From: an uncultured Clostridia bacterium | GTDB taxonomy: Bacteria; Bacillota; Clostridia; Oscillospirales; Butyricicoccaceae | Direction of reading: 5' to 3' | DNA length: 50,514 bases | NCBI GenBank assembly: GCA_945947915.1 | Contig: CAMEZQ010000011.1 | Span: 1-50,514, forward strand | Shown: one piece after another, positions 1-7,798 of the stretch | How the letters are laid out: each line of letters starts with the position of its first letter | Numbering within the stretch: the stretch's first letter is position 1 | Position numbers and translations under genes: made by a program | The notes under the pieces: model-generated | Database searches by the model: none | What the model saw: the letters and a program-made list of their open reading frames with translations, nothing else | Told to the model about the DNA's origin: nothing

Positions 1-32
1 ATGCCCTTGGTAAAGCCCGTGATCCGTTTCAT
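1..32 (-). CDS. start of a gene cut by the window edge, probable sensor histidine kinase
   Basis: Only the first ten codons are in the window (MKRITGFTKG). An ATG at 30-32 is preceded by a GGGGGA ribosome binding site, and it lies 31 bases after the stop of an OmpR-type response regulator on the same strand. Regulators of this family usually have their kinase gene immediately downstream, so a membrane sensor kinase is the likely product. The kinase identity is inferred from position only; the start itself is well supported. Confidence 0.45.
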   Translation of the reverse strand, partial: MKRITGFTKG

Positions 33-63
33 CTTTTCCCCCTTCGCAGCCGGGCGCGGCGCC

Positions 64-762
64 TCAGCCTTCCCACTTGTAGCCATAGCCCCAAATGGTC
101 ATGATATGCTTGGGCTGCGCGGCATCGTCTTCGATCTTGACGCGCAGACGGCGCATATTGACGTCGACGATCTTGGGATCGCCCTGGTAATTCTCGCCCC
201 AGACAAGCTTCATGATCTCCTCGCGGGACATGGCCTTGCCCACATTTTTCAAAAACGTGCTGACGATGAGGAACTCCACCTGCGTGATCTCGATCTTCTT
301 CCCCCGTTTGCTCAGCTCACGGCTGCGCAGATTGAGGGTGAACTCCCCGGAGGTCAGCACCTCCGGATCGGCCTGCGGCCCCCAGCCTTCGGCGCCCAGC
401 CGGCGGTAGAGGGCGTCGACCCGCGCCACCAGTTCGGCCACCGAAAAAGGCTTGACGACATAATCGTCGGCCCCGGTCATAAAGCCGTTGACACGGTCGG
501 CCTCCTGCCCCATGGCCGTCAGCATGATAATGCCCATGCGGCTGCCCAGGCCGCGGATGCGGCGGCAGACCTCAAAGCCGCTGGTGTCGGGCAGCATGAC
601 ATCCAGCACGGCAATGGCCACGTCGTCGTGGGCGCGGATATACTCGACCACCGGCTCGCCCCGATCGAATTCCACCGTTTCATAGCCGGCCCGTTTCAGA
701 TTGATGACCACGAAATTGCGGATATTCTCCTCGTCTTCCAGGATCAGGACCTTTTTATTCAT
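64..762 (-). CDS. OmpR/PhoB-family response regulator
   Basis: A 232-residue two-component regulator. The receiver domain spans residues 3-118, with acidic pocket E9/D10, phospho-acceptor D54 (VLDVMLPD), switch T82 and conserved K104 (KP). A winged-helix DNA-binding domain follows (about 130-230), ending in the typical GYGYKWEG. The start is the ATG of MNKKVLILEDEEN, which has a GGAGG site; an in-frame start 75 bases upstream lies inside the neighbouring lipoprotein gene. The upstream lipoprotein stop is one base away, so the two are co-transcribed and probably translationally coupled. The target genes cannot be told from the sequence. Confidence 0.93.
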   Translation of the reverse strand: MNKKVLILEDEENIRNFVVINLKRAGYETVEFDRGEPVVEYIRAHDDVAIAVLDVMLPDTSGFEVCRRIRGLGSRMGIIMLTAMGQEADRVNGFMTGADDYVVKPFSVAELVARVDALYRRLGAEGWGPQADPEVLTSGEFTLNLRSRELSKRGKKIEITQVEFLIVSTFLKNVGKAMSREEIMKLVWGENYQGDPKIVDVNMRRLRVKIEDDAAQPKHIMTIWGYGYKWEG

Positions 763-763
763 A

Positions 764-2122
764 TCAATACGCCTCCACTGTCCATTCGGTTTCGATGCGC
801 GTGAAGGCCGCGGCGACCTCTTCGGCGCTGATGTCATACGCCGTTGCCCCGCTGCCCAGCGCGTACGCGTAAAGCAGGCCGTCCCGCCGCAGCAGCTCGG
901 TGGCGCCGTAGGTGCCCAGATAGGCCTGCTTGTTGTCGCCGGAGAAAATATACAGAGTCAGAATGGTATTATCCTCCCCCGGCTGGGGCAGCGTCGAAAT
1001 GCTGTAGTCCTCCGGCAGGGCGAAAAAGACCGTTTTGACCATGCGGGAATACCGGGTCATCTGCGCAACGACGCGGCCGTCCCATTGCTCCGGCCACCGG
1101 AAATACCAATCGTCGGAGGGCACGTGGAAGGTCTGGAGCTTTTGCTGCTTTTCCCCCGAAAGATCGTAATTGATCCAGTTGAGCTTATACTTTTCGTCGG
1201 GATACAGGGCGCTCATCATGCTGGAGGCCGCCGGGACCTCCAGCAGGCCGTCGTTGTCGATGTCCTTGCAGAAGACTTCGATAGACCGCCAGGTGTCGAT
1301 GCCGGACCCGCCGTCGCGGTCGCGGGTCAGATTGCGCAGGTGTCCGCTCCCGTCATAGGTGATGACGTCGGTGACGAAGCCGCCACCGTAGGCGACGCTG
1401 TCGAGGAAAAGGGCCTTTCGGCCTTCGCTGCAGCGGCCCAGCGTCATTTTGGAAATGCTGCGCGCCTCGCTGCACAGAAGGGTCTCGCTCTCCTGCACAT
1501 AGGCGCCGTCCTTGGAGGAAAAAACGCGCAGGGAAAGCTGCCCGGCACTCTGATCCTTGACGGCAAAGCAAAGCTCATCCAGGCTGTCTCCGTAAAAATC
1601 CCCCACCAGAATGCCGGAATACTGGACGTTGAGGACATTCTCCATTCCGTGGTCGGTAAAGGAATAGACCGTCATGCCGTAATTGTTGCTCTCGTCAATG
1701 CCCCAGCATACGGCCAGGGATTTCTGCCCGGTCACCGACGTGACCGGATAATATATCGAATGAAGGGTCAGGCCGACGGCCTCGGCCGAACCGATCTCCA
1801 CATAGTTCTCTTCTGTTTTCTTATAGACTTTGATCAGATAGTTTCCGTCCGACTGACGAAAAAAAGCGATGGTCTCGGTCTCTCCGTCGCCATCGATATC
1901 GACCAGCTGGATCGACTGGCGGTTGGCGCCGCTTTCGGCGGCGGCCGAGACGGCGCCTGTCTCCAGCACTTTATTGATCTCCCCCTGCAGCTCCACATAC
2001 TCGGCAGGCAGGCTTGGCAACGCCAAAAGGCCGTCACCATACTGGATGGCGCAGCCTGACATAAATACCGATGCGGCGGCAAGCATGCCGGCCGCTATGC
2101 AATTTTTGATTTTTCTGTTCAT
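764..2122 (-). CDS. secreted lipoprotein with VCBS/FG-GAP-like repeats
   Basis: 452 residues. A lipoprotein signal peptide has lipobox MSGC with the modified cysteine at residue 24, so the protein should be anchored outside the membrane. The body has acidic DxDGDG-type loops (VDIDGDGETE near 74-83 and DIDNDG near 288) resembling the calcium-binding loops of VCBS/FG-GAP beta-propeller proteins. No catalytic motif was seen. It ends one base before the response regulator start, so it may provide an extracytoplasmic input to that two-component system (inference). The ribosome binding site is weak. Confidence 0.75.
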   Translation of the reverse strand: MNRKIKNCIAAGMLAAASVFMSGCAIQYGDGLLALPSLPAEYVELQGEINKVLETGAVSAAAESGANRQSIQLVDIDGDGETETIAFFRQSDGNYLIKVYKKTEENYVEIGSAEAVGLTLHSIYYPVTSVTGQKSLAVCWGIDESNNYGMTVYSFTDHGMENVLNVQYSGILVGDFYGDSLDELCFAVKDQSAGQLSLRVFSSKDGAYVQESETLLCSEARSISKMTLGRCSEGRKALFLDSVAYGGGFVTDVITYDGSGHLRNLTRDRDGGSGIDTWRSIEVFCKDIDNDGLLEVPAASSMMSALYPDEKYKLNWINYDLSGEKQQKLQTFHVPSDDWYFRWPEQWDGRVVAQMTRYSRMVKTVFFALPEDYSISTLPQPGEDNTILTLYIFSGDNKQAYLGTYGATELLRRDGLLYAYALGSGATAYDISAEEVAAAFTRIETEWTVEAY

Positions 2123-2141
2123 TGCCGGGATCCGTCCAAAT

Positions 2142-2188
2142 CACAAATAAACCCCTTGGAGGATCGCCCAGGGCGATCCTCCAGGGGG
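2142..2188 (-). terminator. rho-independent terminator after the P-loop gene
   Basis: Long near-perfect stem (GGAGGATCGCCC pairing with GGGCGATCCTCC, extended by CCCC/GGGG), followed on the minus strand by a T-rich tract (GTTTATTTG). It separates the P-loop gene from the lipoprotein operon. Confidence 0.8.
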
Positions 2189-2209
2189 CTGACCTCGATA
2201 AAGGATCAA

Positions 2210-2623
2210 TTAGAAGAATTTGCTGATGCCTTCGGGCGCAGTGGCAACGTCGGCGCTGATCATGATGGTGAACTTGATGCCGGTCGCTTCGCTGAAGCGT
2301 TCCAGCTTTGCCAGGAAATCCACAGCCTTGGCGTCGTCGTCATCACCGGTCAGCTTGTAAAGGCTATCAATAAAGATGTGGGTAACATCGTAATTGCCGG
2401 AATAGATACCGCAGATGTAAGCGAAGACGGTGTCGTAGCTCAGAACCATGGGATATTCGGAGATGTCGATCAGCTTGGCGCTGTACTTGACGTTGAATCT
2501 CAGATTCTGGCCCTTCTCGATGCAGACGACATTGCCGGCCTCTTCATTGACGGCCTTGTTGACCAGGTCGACCATCTTCTTTGTCTTGCCTGTGCCGCGG
2601 GAACCCATAATAACTTTAACCAT
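2210..2623 (-). CDS. small P-loop ATP-binding protein of unknown role
   Basis: 137 residues with a Walker A motif GSRGTGKT at residues 7-14 and a hydrophobic strand ending in an acidic residue (THIFID, near 81-86) that could be Walker B. The protein is only an ATPase core, without sensor or helicase modules. An AAGGAGG site sits correctly before the ATG. It is monocistronic, with two good promoters upstream and a strong terminator downstream. It resembles short ATP-binding proteins common in Clostridia that have no assigned function; I do not give it one. Confidence 0.75.
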   Translation of the reverse strand: MVKVIMGSRGTGKTKKMVDLVNKAVNEEAGNVVCIEKGQNLRFNVKYSAKLIDISEYPMVLSYDTVFAYICGIYSGNYDVTHIFIDSLYKLTGDDDDAKAVDFLAKLERFSEATGIKFTIMISADVATAPEGISKFF

Positions 2624-2647
2624 AAGTCGTAATCCTCCTTTTTATCA

Positions 2648-2676
2648 ATAATAACACGAATTGCCAGTTTCAACAA
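2648..2676 (-). promoter_or_regulatory. sigma-A promoter P2 of the P-loop gene
   Basis: TTGTTG, 17-base spacer, TATTAT with an extended -10 (TG one base upstream), about 25 bases before the start codon. Confidence 0.55.
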
Positions 2677-2755
2677 CAGCCGATTTGTAAATCGAGAAAA
2701 ATATTCCTCCATTTACCTCAAACTATAGATCACTTCTTTCAAATCGGTTTCTAAC

Positions 2756-2784
2756 ATTGTACCACGACCCGGCCGACCTTGCAA
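2756..2784 (-). promoter_or_regulatory. sigma-A promoter P1 of the P-loop gene
   Basis: TTGCAA, 17 bases, TACAAT. It would give a leader of about 125 bases containing the second promoter and a CGATTT/AAATCG dyad near 2681-2694. Confidence 0.6.
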
Positions 2785-2823
2785 CGCCTTTATTCAAACT
2801 TTTAGTGAATTCTGCCCAGACCC

Positions 2824-4032
2824 TCAGGCGGCGCGCCGCAGCGTCGCCGCTTCAAGCAGTTTCCCCCAGAGATCCAGCAGAGAAAGGGCCTCCACATCGC
2901 CGTCCGCCAGAATATCCGTCTGCCAGAGCAGCCCGCCCCCGGCGCCGCGCACGGTAAAGCTGCCCAGCACGTCGCCGGCCCGCACCGGCGCCTCCGCCGA
3001 TCCCGCCAGCTCGATCTGCTTTTCCAGTCCCTGCAGCAGACGCTTTTCCACCAGCACGCTGCGGCTGTCGGCCAGACGCACGGGCACGCAGTCCTGCCTG
3101 CCCATGGCCACAGGTACGGGCATCAGCGGCTGATCGGGGCTGAACTCCACGCTGGCATATCCGGCAAAGCCGTAATTGAGCAGCGCCGCCACGTCGCTGT
3201 TGCGGCTGGCCGAGCTCTCCCCGCGCAGCACGACGGCGATCAGCCGCAGTCCGTCCCGCTGGGCCACGCCTGAAAGACAGTAGCCTGCCTGGGAGGTATA
3301 TCCCGTTTTCAGACCCAGCATCCCGTCGTAAGTGCGGATCATTTTATTGGTATTGGTCAGTCCGAAAGCGCCGTCCCGGATGGTTTCCATCCAGATGGTG
3401 GTATAATCAAAGATCTTTTCGTGCCGGACCAGCTCGGCTGACATACAGGCGATGTCCCGGGCCGTCGTATAGTGTCCCTCGGCCTCCAGGCCGCAGCAGT
3501 TGACAAAGGCGGTATTGAACATGCCCAGCTCCTGCGCCCGGGCATTCATCCGGGCGACGAAGGCCGTTTCGCTGCCGGCAATATGCTCGGCCAGCGCCAC
3601 GCAGCAGTCGTTGGCCGAAACGACGGCCACGCACTTGAGCATTTCCTCCACCGTGAACTGCTCCCCTTCCTTCAGCCAGATCTGACTGCCACCCATGCCG
3701 GCCGCCCGGGCAGAAGCCGTGACGGTGTCCTCCAGGGCCAGTTCGCCCCCTTCAATGGCCTCCATGACCAGCAGCATGGTCATGATCTTGGTCACAGAAG
3801 CCGGCGGCATCTTCTGATCGGCGTTCTTCTCATACAGCACCGTTCCCCGGTCGTCGGTCAGAATGCAGCTGGGCGCCTGCACGGCCACCGCTTCGGCAGG
3901 CTCTGCCGCCGACACCCAAAACGCCGGTCCGCAGGATACGCCCAGAAGGACGGCCAGCAGCCCGGCCGCCGCCCGGATGACCAAACAAATGAATTTTCTT
4001 TCGCAAAACTTGTTTTTTTCAAAAATATACAT
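2824..4032 (-). CDS. dacF: D-alanyl-D-alanine carboxypeptidase (PBP5/DacF type, peptidase S11)
   Basis: 402 residues. An N-terminal membrane/signal segment (about 14-42) is followed by the serine transpeptidase fold: active-site SVTK at 79-82, SAN at 139-141 and KTG at 242-244, all in canonical order. A C-terminal beta-rich PBP5-type domain follows. Such enzymes trim the terminal D-Ala from peptidoglycan pentapeptides outside the membrane. The chosen ATG has GGTGGAG before it; the longer open frame runs into the divergent promoter region. The assignment to dacF rather than dacA or dacB is by general resemblance only. Confidence 0.9.
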   Translation of the reverse strand: MYIFEKNKFCERKFICLVIRAAAGLLAVLLGVSCGPAFWVSAAEPAEAVAVQAPSCILTDDRGTVLYEKNADQKMPPASVTKIMTMLLVMEAIEGGELALEDTVTASARAAGMGGSQIWLKEGEQFTVEEMLKCVAVVSANDCCVALAEHIAGSETAFVARMNARAQELGMFNTAFVNCCGLEAEGHYTTARDIACMSAELVRHEKIFDYTTIWMETIRDGAFGLTNTNKMIRTYDGMLGLKTGYTSQAGYCLSGVAQRDGLRLIAVVLRGESSASRNSDVAALLNYGFAGYASVEFSPDQPLMPVPVAMGRQDCVPVRLADSRSVLVEKRLLQGLEKQIELAGSAEAPVRAGDVLGSFTVRGAGGGLLWQTDILADGDVEALSLLDLWGKLLEAATLRRAA

Positions 4033-4065
4033 AACGCTCCACCTCGCAGATAGATATGACGCCCC

Positions 4066-4099
4066 GCCGCCGGCTATTCCCAATTGCAAAGCCGGCGGC
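4066..4099. promoter_or_regulatory. 10-bp dyad between dacF and mtaB
   Basis: Perfect inverted repeat GCCGCCGGCT / AGCCGGCGGC with a 14-base loop. The right arm occupies most of the spacer of the mtaB promoter, so it could be an operator or a shared structural element of the divergent pair. Confidence 0.4.
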
Positions 4100-4112
4100 T
4101 TTCATGTACAAT
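4084..4112 (+). promoter_or_regulatory. sigma-A promoter of the mtaB-nfeD-SPFH operon
   Basis: TTGCAA, 17-base spacer, TACAAT, 18 bases before the mtaB start codon. Confidence 0.65.
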
Positions 4113-4130
4113 AGACGAAGGTGATGTTAT

Positions 4131-5429
4131 ATGAAGATCGCGTTTTATACGCTGGGCTGCAAGACCAATCAATTTGAAACGCAGGCCCTGGAAACCATGT
4201 TTTCCGCGCGCGGCCATGAGGTCGTGCCTTTTTCCGAAAAAGCCGACGCCTATGTCATCAACACCTGCACGGTGACGGCGCTGGGCGATAAGAAATCCCG
4301 CAGTGCGGCCCGCCGGGCCAGGAGCCTCAACCCCGACTGTATTCTGGTGGTCTGCGGCTGCTATGCCCAGGTCAAGCCCCAGGAAGTGCGGGAGCTTTGC
4401 GGCGCCGACGTCGTCTGCGGCACCGGTGAAAAAAGCCGCATCGTCGAGCTGACCGAGCGCGCCGTGGCCGACCGTCAGTATGTATGCACGGTGGAGCCCG
4501 GCTTCGAGCGCGGCCCCTTCGACTTTATGCCGGCAGGCAGCCTGCAGGGCCGCACCCGCGCCCTGCTCAAGGTGCAGGACGGCTGCCAGAACTTCTGCTC
4601 CTACTGCCTGATCCCCTATGCCCGCGGCCGTTCGCGCTCGATGCCCTTTGACCTGGTGTGCAGTGAAGCCGCCCGGCTGGGCCAGGCCGGCTACCGGGAG
4701 ATCGTCGTCACCGGCATCGAGATCTCCTCCTACGGTTTTGATCTGCCCGGGCAGCCTTCGCCCACCGATATGATCGAAGCCGTCTGCCGCGCGGCCCCCG
4801 ACGCCCGCATCCGCCTGGGCTCGCTGGAACCCCGCACCGTCACCGAGGATTTCTGCCGCCGGCTGTCGGTCTTCCCCAACCTCTGCCCCCATTTCCATCT
4901 TTCCCTGCAGAGCGGCTGCGACAAGACCCTGCGGGACATGAACCGCAAATACGATACGGCGCGCTACGCCCTCTCCTGCCGCCTGCTGCGGCAGTATTTC
5001 CCCGGCTGCGCCATCACCACCGACCTGATCGTCGGCTTCCCCGGCGAGACCGAAGCCGACTTTGCCGCCACCCTGGCTTTTGTGGAGGCATGTGCCTTTG
5101 CCCAGGTGCATATCTTCCCCTTCTCGGCCCGTCCCGGCACCCGTGCCGCCTCCATGGACGGCCAGCTGACCCACGCCGAAAAGCAGGCCCGCGCCCGCCG
5201 CGCCGCCGACCTCTGCCAGCGCCTCAAGCGGCGCTATATGGAAAGCCTGGCGGGCACCACCGTCGACGTCCTGTTTGAACAGAGCCGGTCGGGGATCTAT
5301 TCCGGCCACTGTCCCCAATACTGTCTGGTCCGTGTACCGGGCCGGGCACTTTCCGGCCGGGTGCTGCCGGTGGTCATCGACGGCATCGACCCCACTGACG
5401 GCGACGCGCTGACCGGCCATCTGTTTTAA
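4131..5429 (+). CDS. mtaB: tRNA t6A37 methylthiotransferase MtaB
   Basis: 432 residues. A radical-SAM methylthiotransferase that converts t6A37 to ms2t6A37 in ANN-decoding tRNAs. The N-terminal MTTase domain has cluster cysteines C10 (YTLGCKTNQFE), C46 and one of the pair C75/C77. The radical SAM motif is C152-x3-C156-x2-C159, followed by a TRAM-like C-terminus. The YTLGCK opening and the length favour MtaB over MiaB or RimO. It is the first gene of a plus-strand run; the following NfeD gene starts 83 bases downstream with no terminator between. Confidence 0.92.
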   Translation: MKIAFYTLGCKTNQFETQALETMFSARGHEVVPFSEKADAYVINTCTVTALGDKKSRSAARRARSLNPDCILVVCGCYAQVKPQEVRELCGADVVCGTGEKSRIVELTERAVADRQYVCTVEPGFERGPFDFMPAGSLQGRTRALLKVQDGCQNFCSYCLIPYARGRSRSMPFDLVCSEAARLGQAGYREIVVTGIEISSYGFDLPGQPSPTDMIEAVCRAAPDARIRLGSLEPRTVTEDFCRRLSVFPNLCPHFHLSLQSGCDKTLRDMNRKYDTARYALSCRLLRQYFPGCAITTDLIVGFPGETEADFAATLAFVEACAFAQVHIFPFSARPGTRAASMDGQLTHAEKQARARRAADLCQRLKRRYMESLAGTTVDVLFEQSRSGIYSGHCPQYCLVRVPGRALSGRVLPVVIDGIDPTDGDALTGHLF

Positions 5430-5512
5430 ACTGCCCTTTGGGAACTTTCCCTCTGCTTTTCCGTCTAAAGAGCAAAGACACAAGCAAACTCTGCTGAAAG
5501 GAGGCTATTCCC

Positions 5513-5974
5513 ATGTTCGGAATTCCCGGCTGCCTGTTCTGGCTGATCGCCGTGGCCGCGCTGGTGCTGCTGGAATCGGCCACGATGGCCCTCACCTGCA
5601 TCTGGTTCGCCGTCGGGGCGGTCGGCGCCCTCGCCGTTTCGCTGCTGGGCGGCGGCTTCTGGCCGCAGATGATCGTCTTCGTCCTGCTGTCGGCCCTCTG
5701 CCTGGCTGCCGTGCGGCCGGTGGCCGTGCGCCGTCTGGGCATCAAAAAAACGGCCACCAACGCCGACCGCGTGCTGCAGTCCCGCGGCGTCGTGGTGGAG
5801 ACCATCGACAACGGCATCCCCTCCGGGCAGGTCCGCGCCGCAGGTCAGATCTGGACGGCCCGCGCCGCAGACGATCAGGTCATTCCCAAGGGCGAGACCG
5901 TCATCGTCCTGCAGATCCAGGGCGTCAAGCTGATCGTCGAGCCGCTGCCCGTCCCCGCCGAAAGCCGGAGCTGA
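5513..5974 (+). CDS. NfeD-family membrane protein
   Basis: 153 residues with two to three N-terminal hydrophobic segments (about 7-75) and a C-terminal OB-fold domain (about 85-150: SRGVVVETIDNGIPSGQV). NfeD proteins are partners of SPFH/stomatin proteins in membrane microdomains. The gene is directly followed by an SPFH gene 57 bases away, the usual pairing. An AAAGGAGG site fixes the start. Confidence 0.88.
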   Translation: MFGIPGCLFWLIAVAALVLLESATMALTCIWFAVGAVGALAVSLLGGGFWPQMIVFVLLSALCLAAVRPVAVRRLGIKKTATNADRVLQSRGVVVETIDNGIPSGQVRAAGQIWTARAADDQVIPKGETVIVLQIQGVKLIVEPLPVPAESRS

Positions 5975-6031
5975 GTTCCGCCCGGCCGATCCTGTTCGCA
6001 TTAAAAATCAAAAGAGAAGGAGTATTCTGCC

Positions 6032-6982
6032 ATGACAAACGCCATTCTGCTGAGCATCCTGCCGTCTTTCGGGCCGGCTTTGATCCTGCTCGTCTTTCTG
6101 ATCCTGCTCATCGCCTTCCTGGCCTCCAACATCATCATCGTCCCCCAGGCCAGCGCCTTCATCATCGAGCGCCTGGGCGCCTATCAGACCACCTGGGAGA
6201 CCGGCCTGCACTTCAAGCTGCCGCTGGTGGAGCGGGTGGCCAACAAGGTCACGCTGAAAGAGCGTGTCTCTGATTTCCCGCCCCAGCCGGTCATCACCAA
6301 GGATAACGTCACCATGCAGATCGACACGGTCATTTATTTCCAGGTGACCGATCCCAAGCTGTTCACCTACGGCGTCGTCCATCCCATGGCCGCCATCGAA
6401 ACCCTGACTGCCACCACCCTGCGCAACATCATCGGCGATCTGGAGCTGGACCAGACCCTGACCTCCCGCGACATCATCAATACCAAGATGCGCACCATTC
6501 TGGACGAAGCCACCGACCCCTGGGGCATCAAGATCAACCGCGTCGAGCTGAAAAACATCATTCCGCCCAGAGAGATCCAGGACGCCATGGAGCGCCAGAT
6601 GAAGGCCGAGCGTGAGCGCCGCGAATCCATCCTCAAGGCCGAGGGTGAAAAGCGCTCCCAGATCCTCATTGCCGAGGGCGAAAAGGAAGCCGTCATCCTC
6701 CGCGCCGAGGCCGTCCGTCAGCAGAAGATCAAGGAGGCCGAGGGTGAAGCCGAGGCGCTGCTGGCCATCCAGACGGCGCTGGCCAATTCCATCAAGCTGC
6801 TCAACGAAGCGGCGCCGGGCGACAACGTCATCAAGCTCAAGGCGCTTGAAGCCTTTAAGGAAGCTGCCAACGGCAAAGCCACCAAGATCATCATCCCCTC
6901 CGAGATCCAGGGGCTGGCCGGTCTGGCCGCTTCGGCCAAAGAACTGTTCACGGCCGAGACCCCTGCTTCGCCTGAGGAATAA
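6032..6982 (+). CDS. SPFH/band 7 (stomatin, QmcA-like) protein
   Basis: 316 residues. One N-terminal membrane helix (about 10-38), then the SPFH domain (about 42-200), with characteristic motifs ERLGAYQTTWETGLH and LRNIIGDLELDQTLTSRD. A charged alanine/glutamate-rich coiled coil follows (about 185-260, repeats of AEGEK). These proteins oligomerise at the membrane and act with NfeD. The role in this organism is unknown. The GNAT gene begins 13 bases after the stop. Confidence 0.92.
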   Translation: MTNAILLSILPSFGPALILLVFLILLIAFLASNIIIVPQASAFIIERLGAYQTTWETGLHFKLPLVERVANKVTLKERVSDFPPQPVITKDNVTMQIDTVIYFQVTDPKLFTYGVVHPMAAIETLTATTLRNIIGDLELDQTLTSRDIINTKMRTILDEATDPWGIKINRVELKNIIPPREIQDAMERQMKAERERRESILKAEGEKRSQILIAEGEKEAVILRAEAVRQQKIKEAEGEAEALLAIQTALANSIKLLNEAAPGDNVIKLKALEAFKEAANGKATKIIIPSEIQGLAGLAASAKELFTAETPASPEE

Positions 6983-6995
6983 GGGGACCGGCACA

Positions 6996-7514
6996 ATGAC
7001 CAAAGTCCTGGAAACGCCGCGCATGATCCTGCGTCATCTGGAAGAGAGCGACCTGGGCGATCTGAAGGAGATCCTGCAGGACCCCATGGCCATGACGGCC
7101 TACGCCCATGCCTTCAGCGACGAGGAATGTGTCGACTGGCTGCGCCGCATGATGACCCGCCAGCAAATGGACGGCATCTCCCTCTGGGCTGCCATCGACA
7201 AGGCTTCGGGCGACTTTCTCGGCCACTGCGGCCTGACCATGCAGCAGGTGCGCGAGAGCCGCCGCCCCGAAGTCGGGTATCTTTTCAAGCGCCGGTTCTG
7301 GCATCACGGCTACGCCACCGAGGCGGCATCGGCCTGCCTGGACTACGGCCTGCAGATATTGGGCATGGAAAACGTCTGCAGCATCATCCGCGACAACAAC
7401 TTCCGTTCCCAGGCCGTGGCCCGCCGCTGCGGCATGCAGGTGGAAGATATGTTCGTAAAGCAATACATGGGCCACGTTATGCCCCATTTTCTCTTTGTCA
7501 AACATAAAGCCTGA
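6996..7514 (+). CDS. GNAT N-acetyltransferase (RimJ/RimL-like)
   Basis: 172 residues. The opening LETPRMILRHLEESDL is typical of the RimJ/RimL group. The acetyl-CoA loop is visible as WHHGYATEA after the GYLFKRRF strand, and the C-terminal RSQAVARRCGM is also typical. The start is the ATG after the SPFH stop; the longer open frame simply overlaps the SPFH gene. The substrate (a protein N-terminus or small molecule) cannot be told. It is probably the last gene of the mtaB operon, followed by a terminator hairpin. Confidence 0.85.
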   Translation: MTKVLETPRMILRHLEESDLGDLKEILQDPMAMTAYAHAFSDEECVDWLRRMMTRQQMDGISLWAAIDKASGDFLGHCGLTMQQVRESRRPEVGYLFKRRFWHHGYATEAASACLDYGLQILGMENVCSIIRDNNFRSQAVARRCGMQVEDMFVKQYMGHVMPHFLFVKHKA

Positions 7515-7532
7515 GCATACCCGGTCACGCAG

Positions 7533-7566
7533 AAAGCCGATGGCAGATCCGCCATCGGCTTTGTTG
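7533..7566 (+). terminator. terminator hairpin after the acetyltransferase, left flank of repeat element
   Basis: Perfect 12-bp stem AAAGCCGATGGC / GCCATCGGCTTT, then GTTG. The same stem recurs at 7744-7772 on the other side of the dispersed element, with a different loop. Confidence 0.7.
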
Positions 7567-7570
7567 CTGT

Positions 7571-7740
7571 CAGAAAACCGCTTCGCTGGGTTTTCTTCGA
7601 CAATTTGGCTCCGGCCTGCGGGCCGGTTTCACCGTTTTTCTGCGGAAAAACGGCGGTTTACGGTATTTTTTCCCGGCGCATGTCCGTGAAAAAACAAATT
7701 AATAGAAAAAGTCCGGCGTTGGCCGGACTTTTTTGACAAG
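7571..7740 (-). repeat. dispersed structured intergenic element, copy 1
   Basis: 170 bases, reverse-oriented relative to copy 2 at 48326-48495. In the element's own direction it has four hairpins. H1 is terminator-like (GTCCGGC/GCCGGAC, then TTTTT). A 29-base block identical in both copies follows. H2 is CCGTTTTTC-CGCA-GAAAAACGG in two arms. H3 is CCGGCC-CGCA-GGCCGG. H4 is AGAAAACC/GGTTTTCT with a 9-base loop. The H1 stem differs in sequence between copies but pairs in both. No open reading frame of interest lies inside. Its function is unknown. Confidence 0.8.
7706..7735. terminator. H1 hairpin of the dispersed element, terminator-like both ways
   Basis: AAAAAGTCCGGC / GCCGGACTTTTTT stem-loop with a U-run on either strand. 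It could end transcription from both convergent neighbours. Confidence 0.65.
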
Positions 7741-7742
7741 CT

Positions 7743-7779
7743 GAAAGCCGATGGCACACAGCCATCGGCTTTCTTTTGT
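7743..7779 (-). terminator. terminator of the muramidase gene, right flank of repeat element
   Basis: 13-bp stem GAAAGCCGATGGC / GCCATCGGCTTTC with a 5-base loop, near-identical to the hairpin at 7533. It lies about 20 bases beyond the stop of the minus-strand muramidase gene. Confidence 0.6.
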
Positions 7780-7798
7780 TATGATATTGATCTCTGTA

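Noticed and set aside
2500..2712. 70-codon frame beginning MEEYFSRF upstream of the P-loop gene
   Set aside because: It has a GAGG before its ATG, but overlaps the P-loop gene out of frame and spans its second promoter. Its second half is the GC-rich shadow of that gene. A leader peptide is conceivable but unsupported.
4074..5483. 469-codon open frame on the minus strand
   Set aside because: Antisense shadow of mtaB.
7515..7798. insertion sequence between the convergent genes
   Set aside because: No transposase frame and no simple terminal inverted repeats; described instead as a structured dispersed element.
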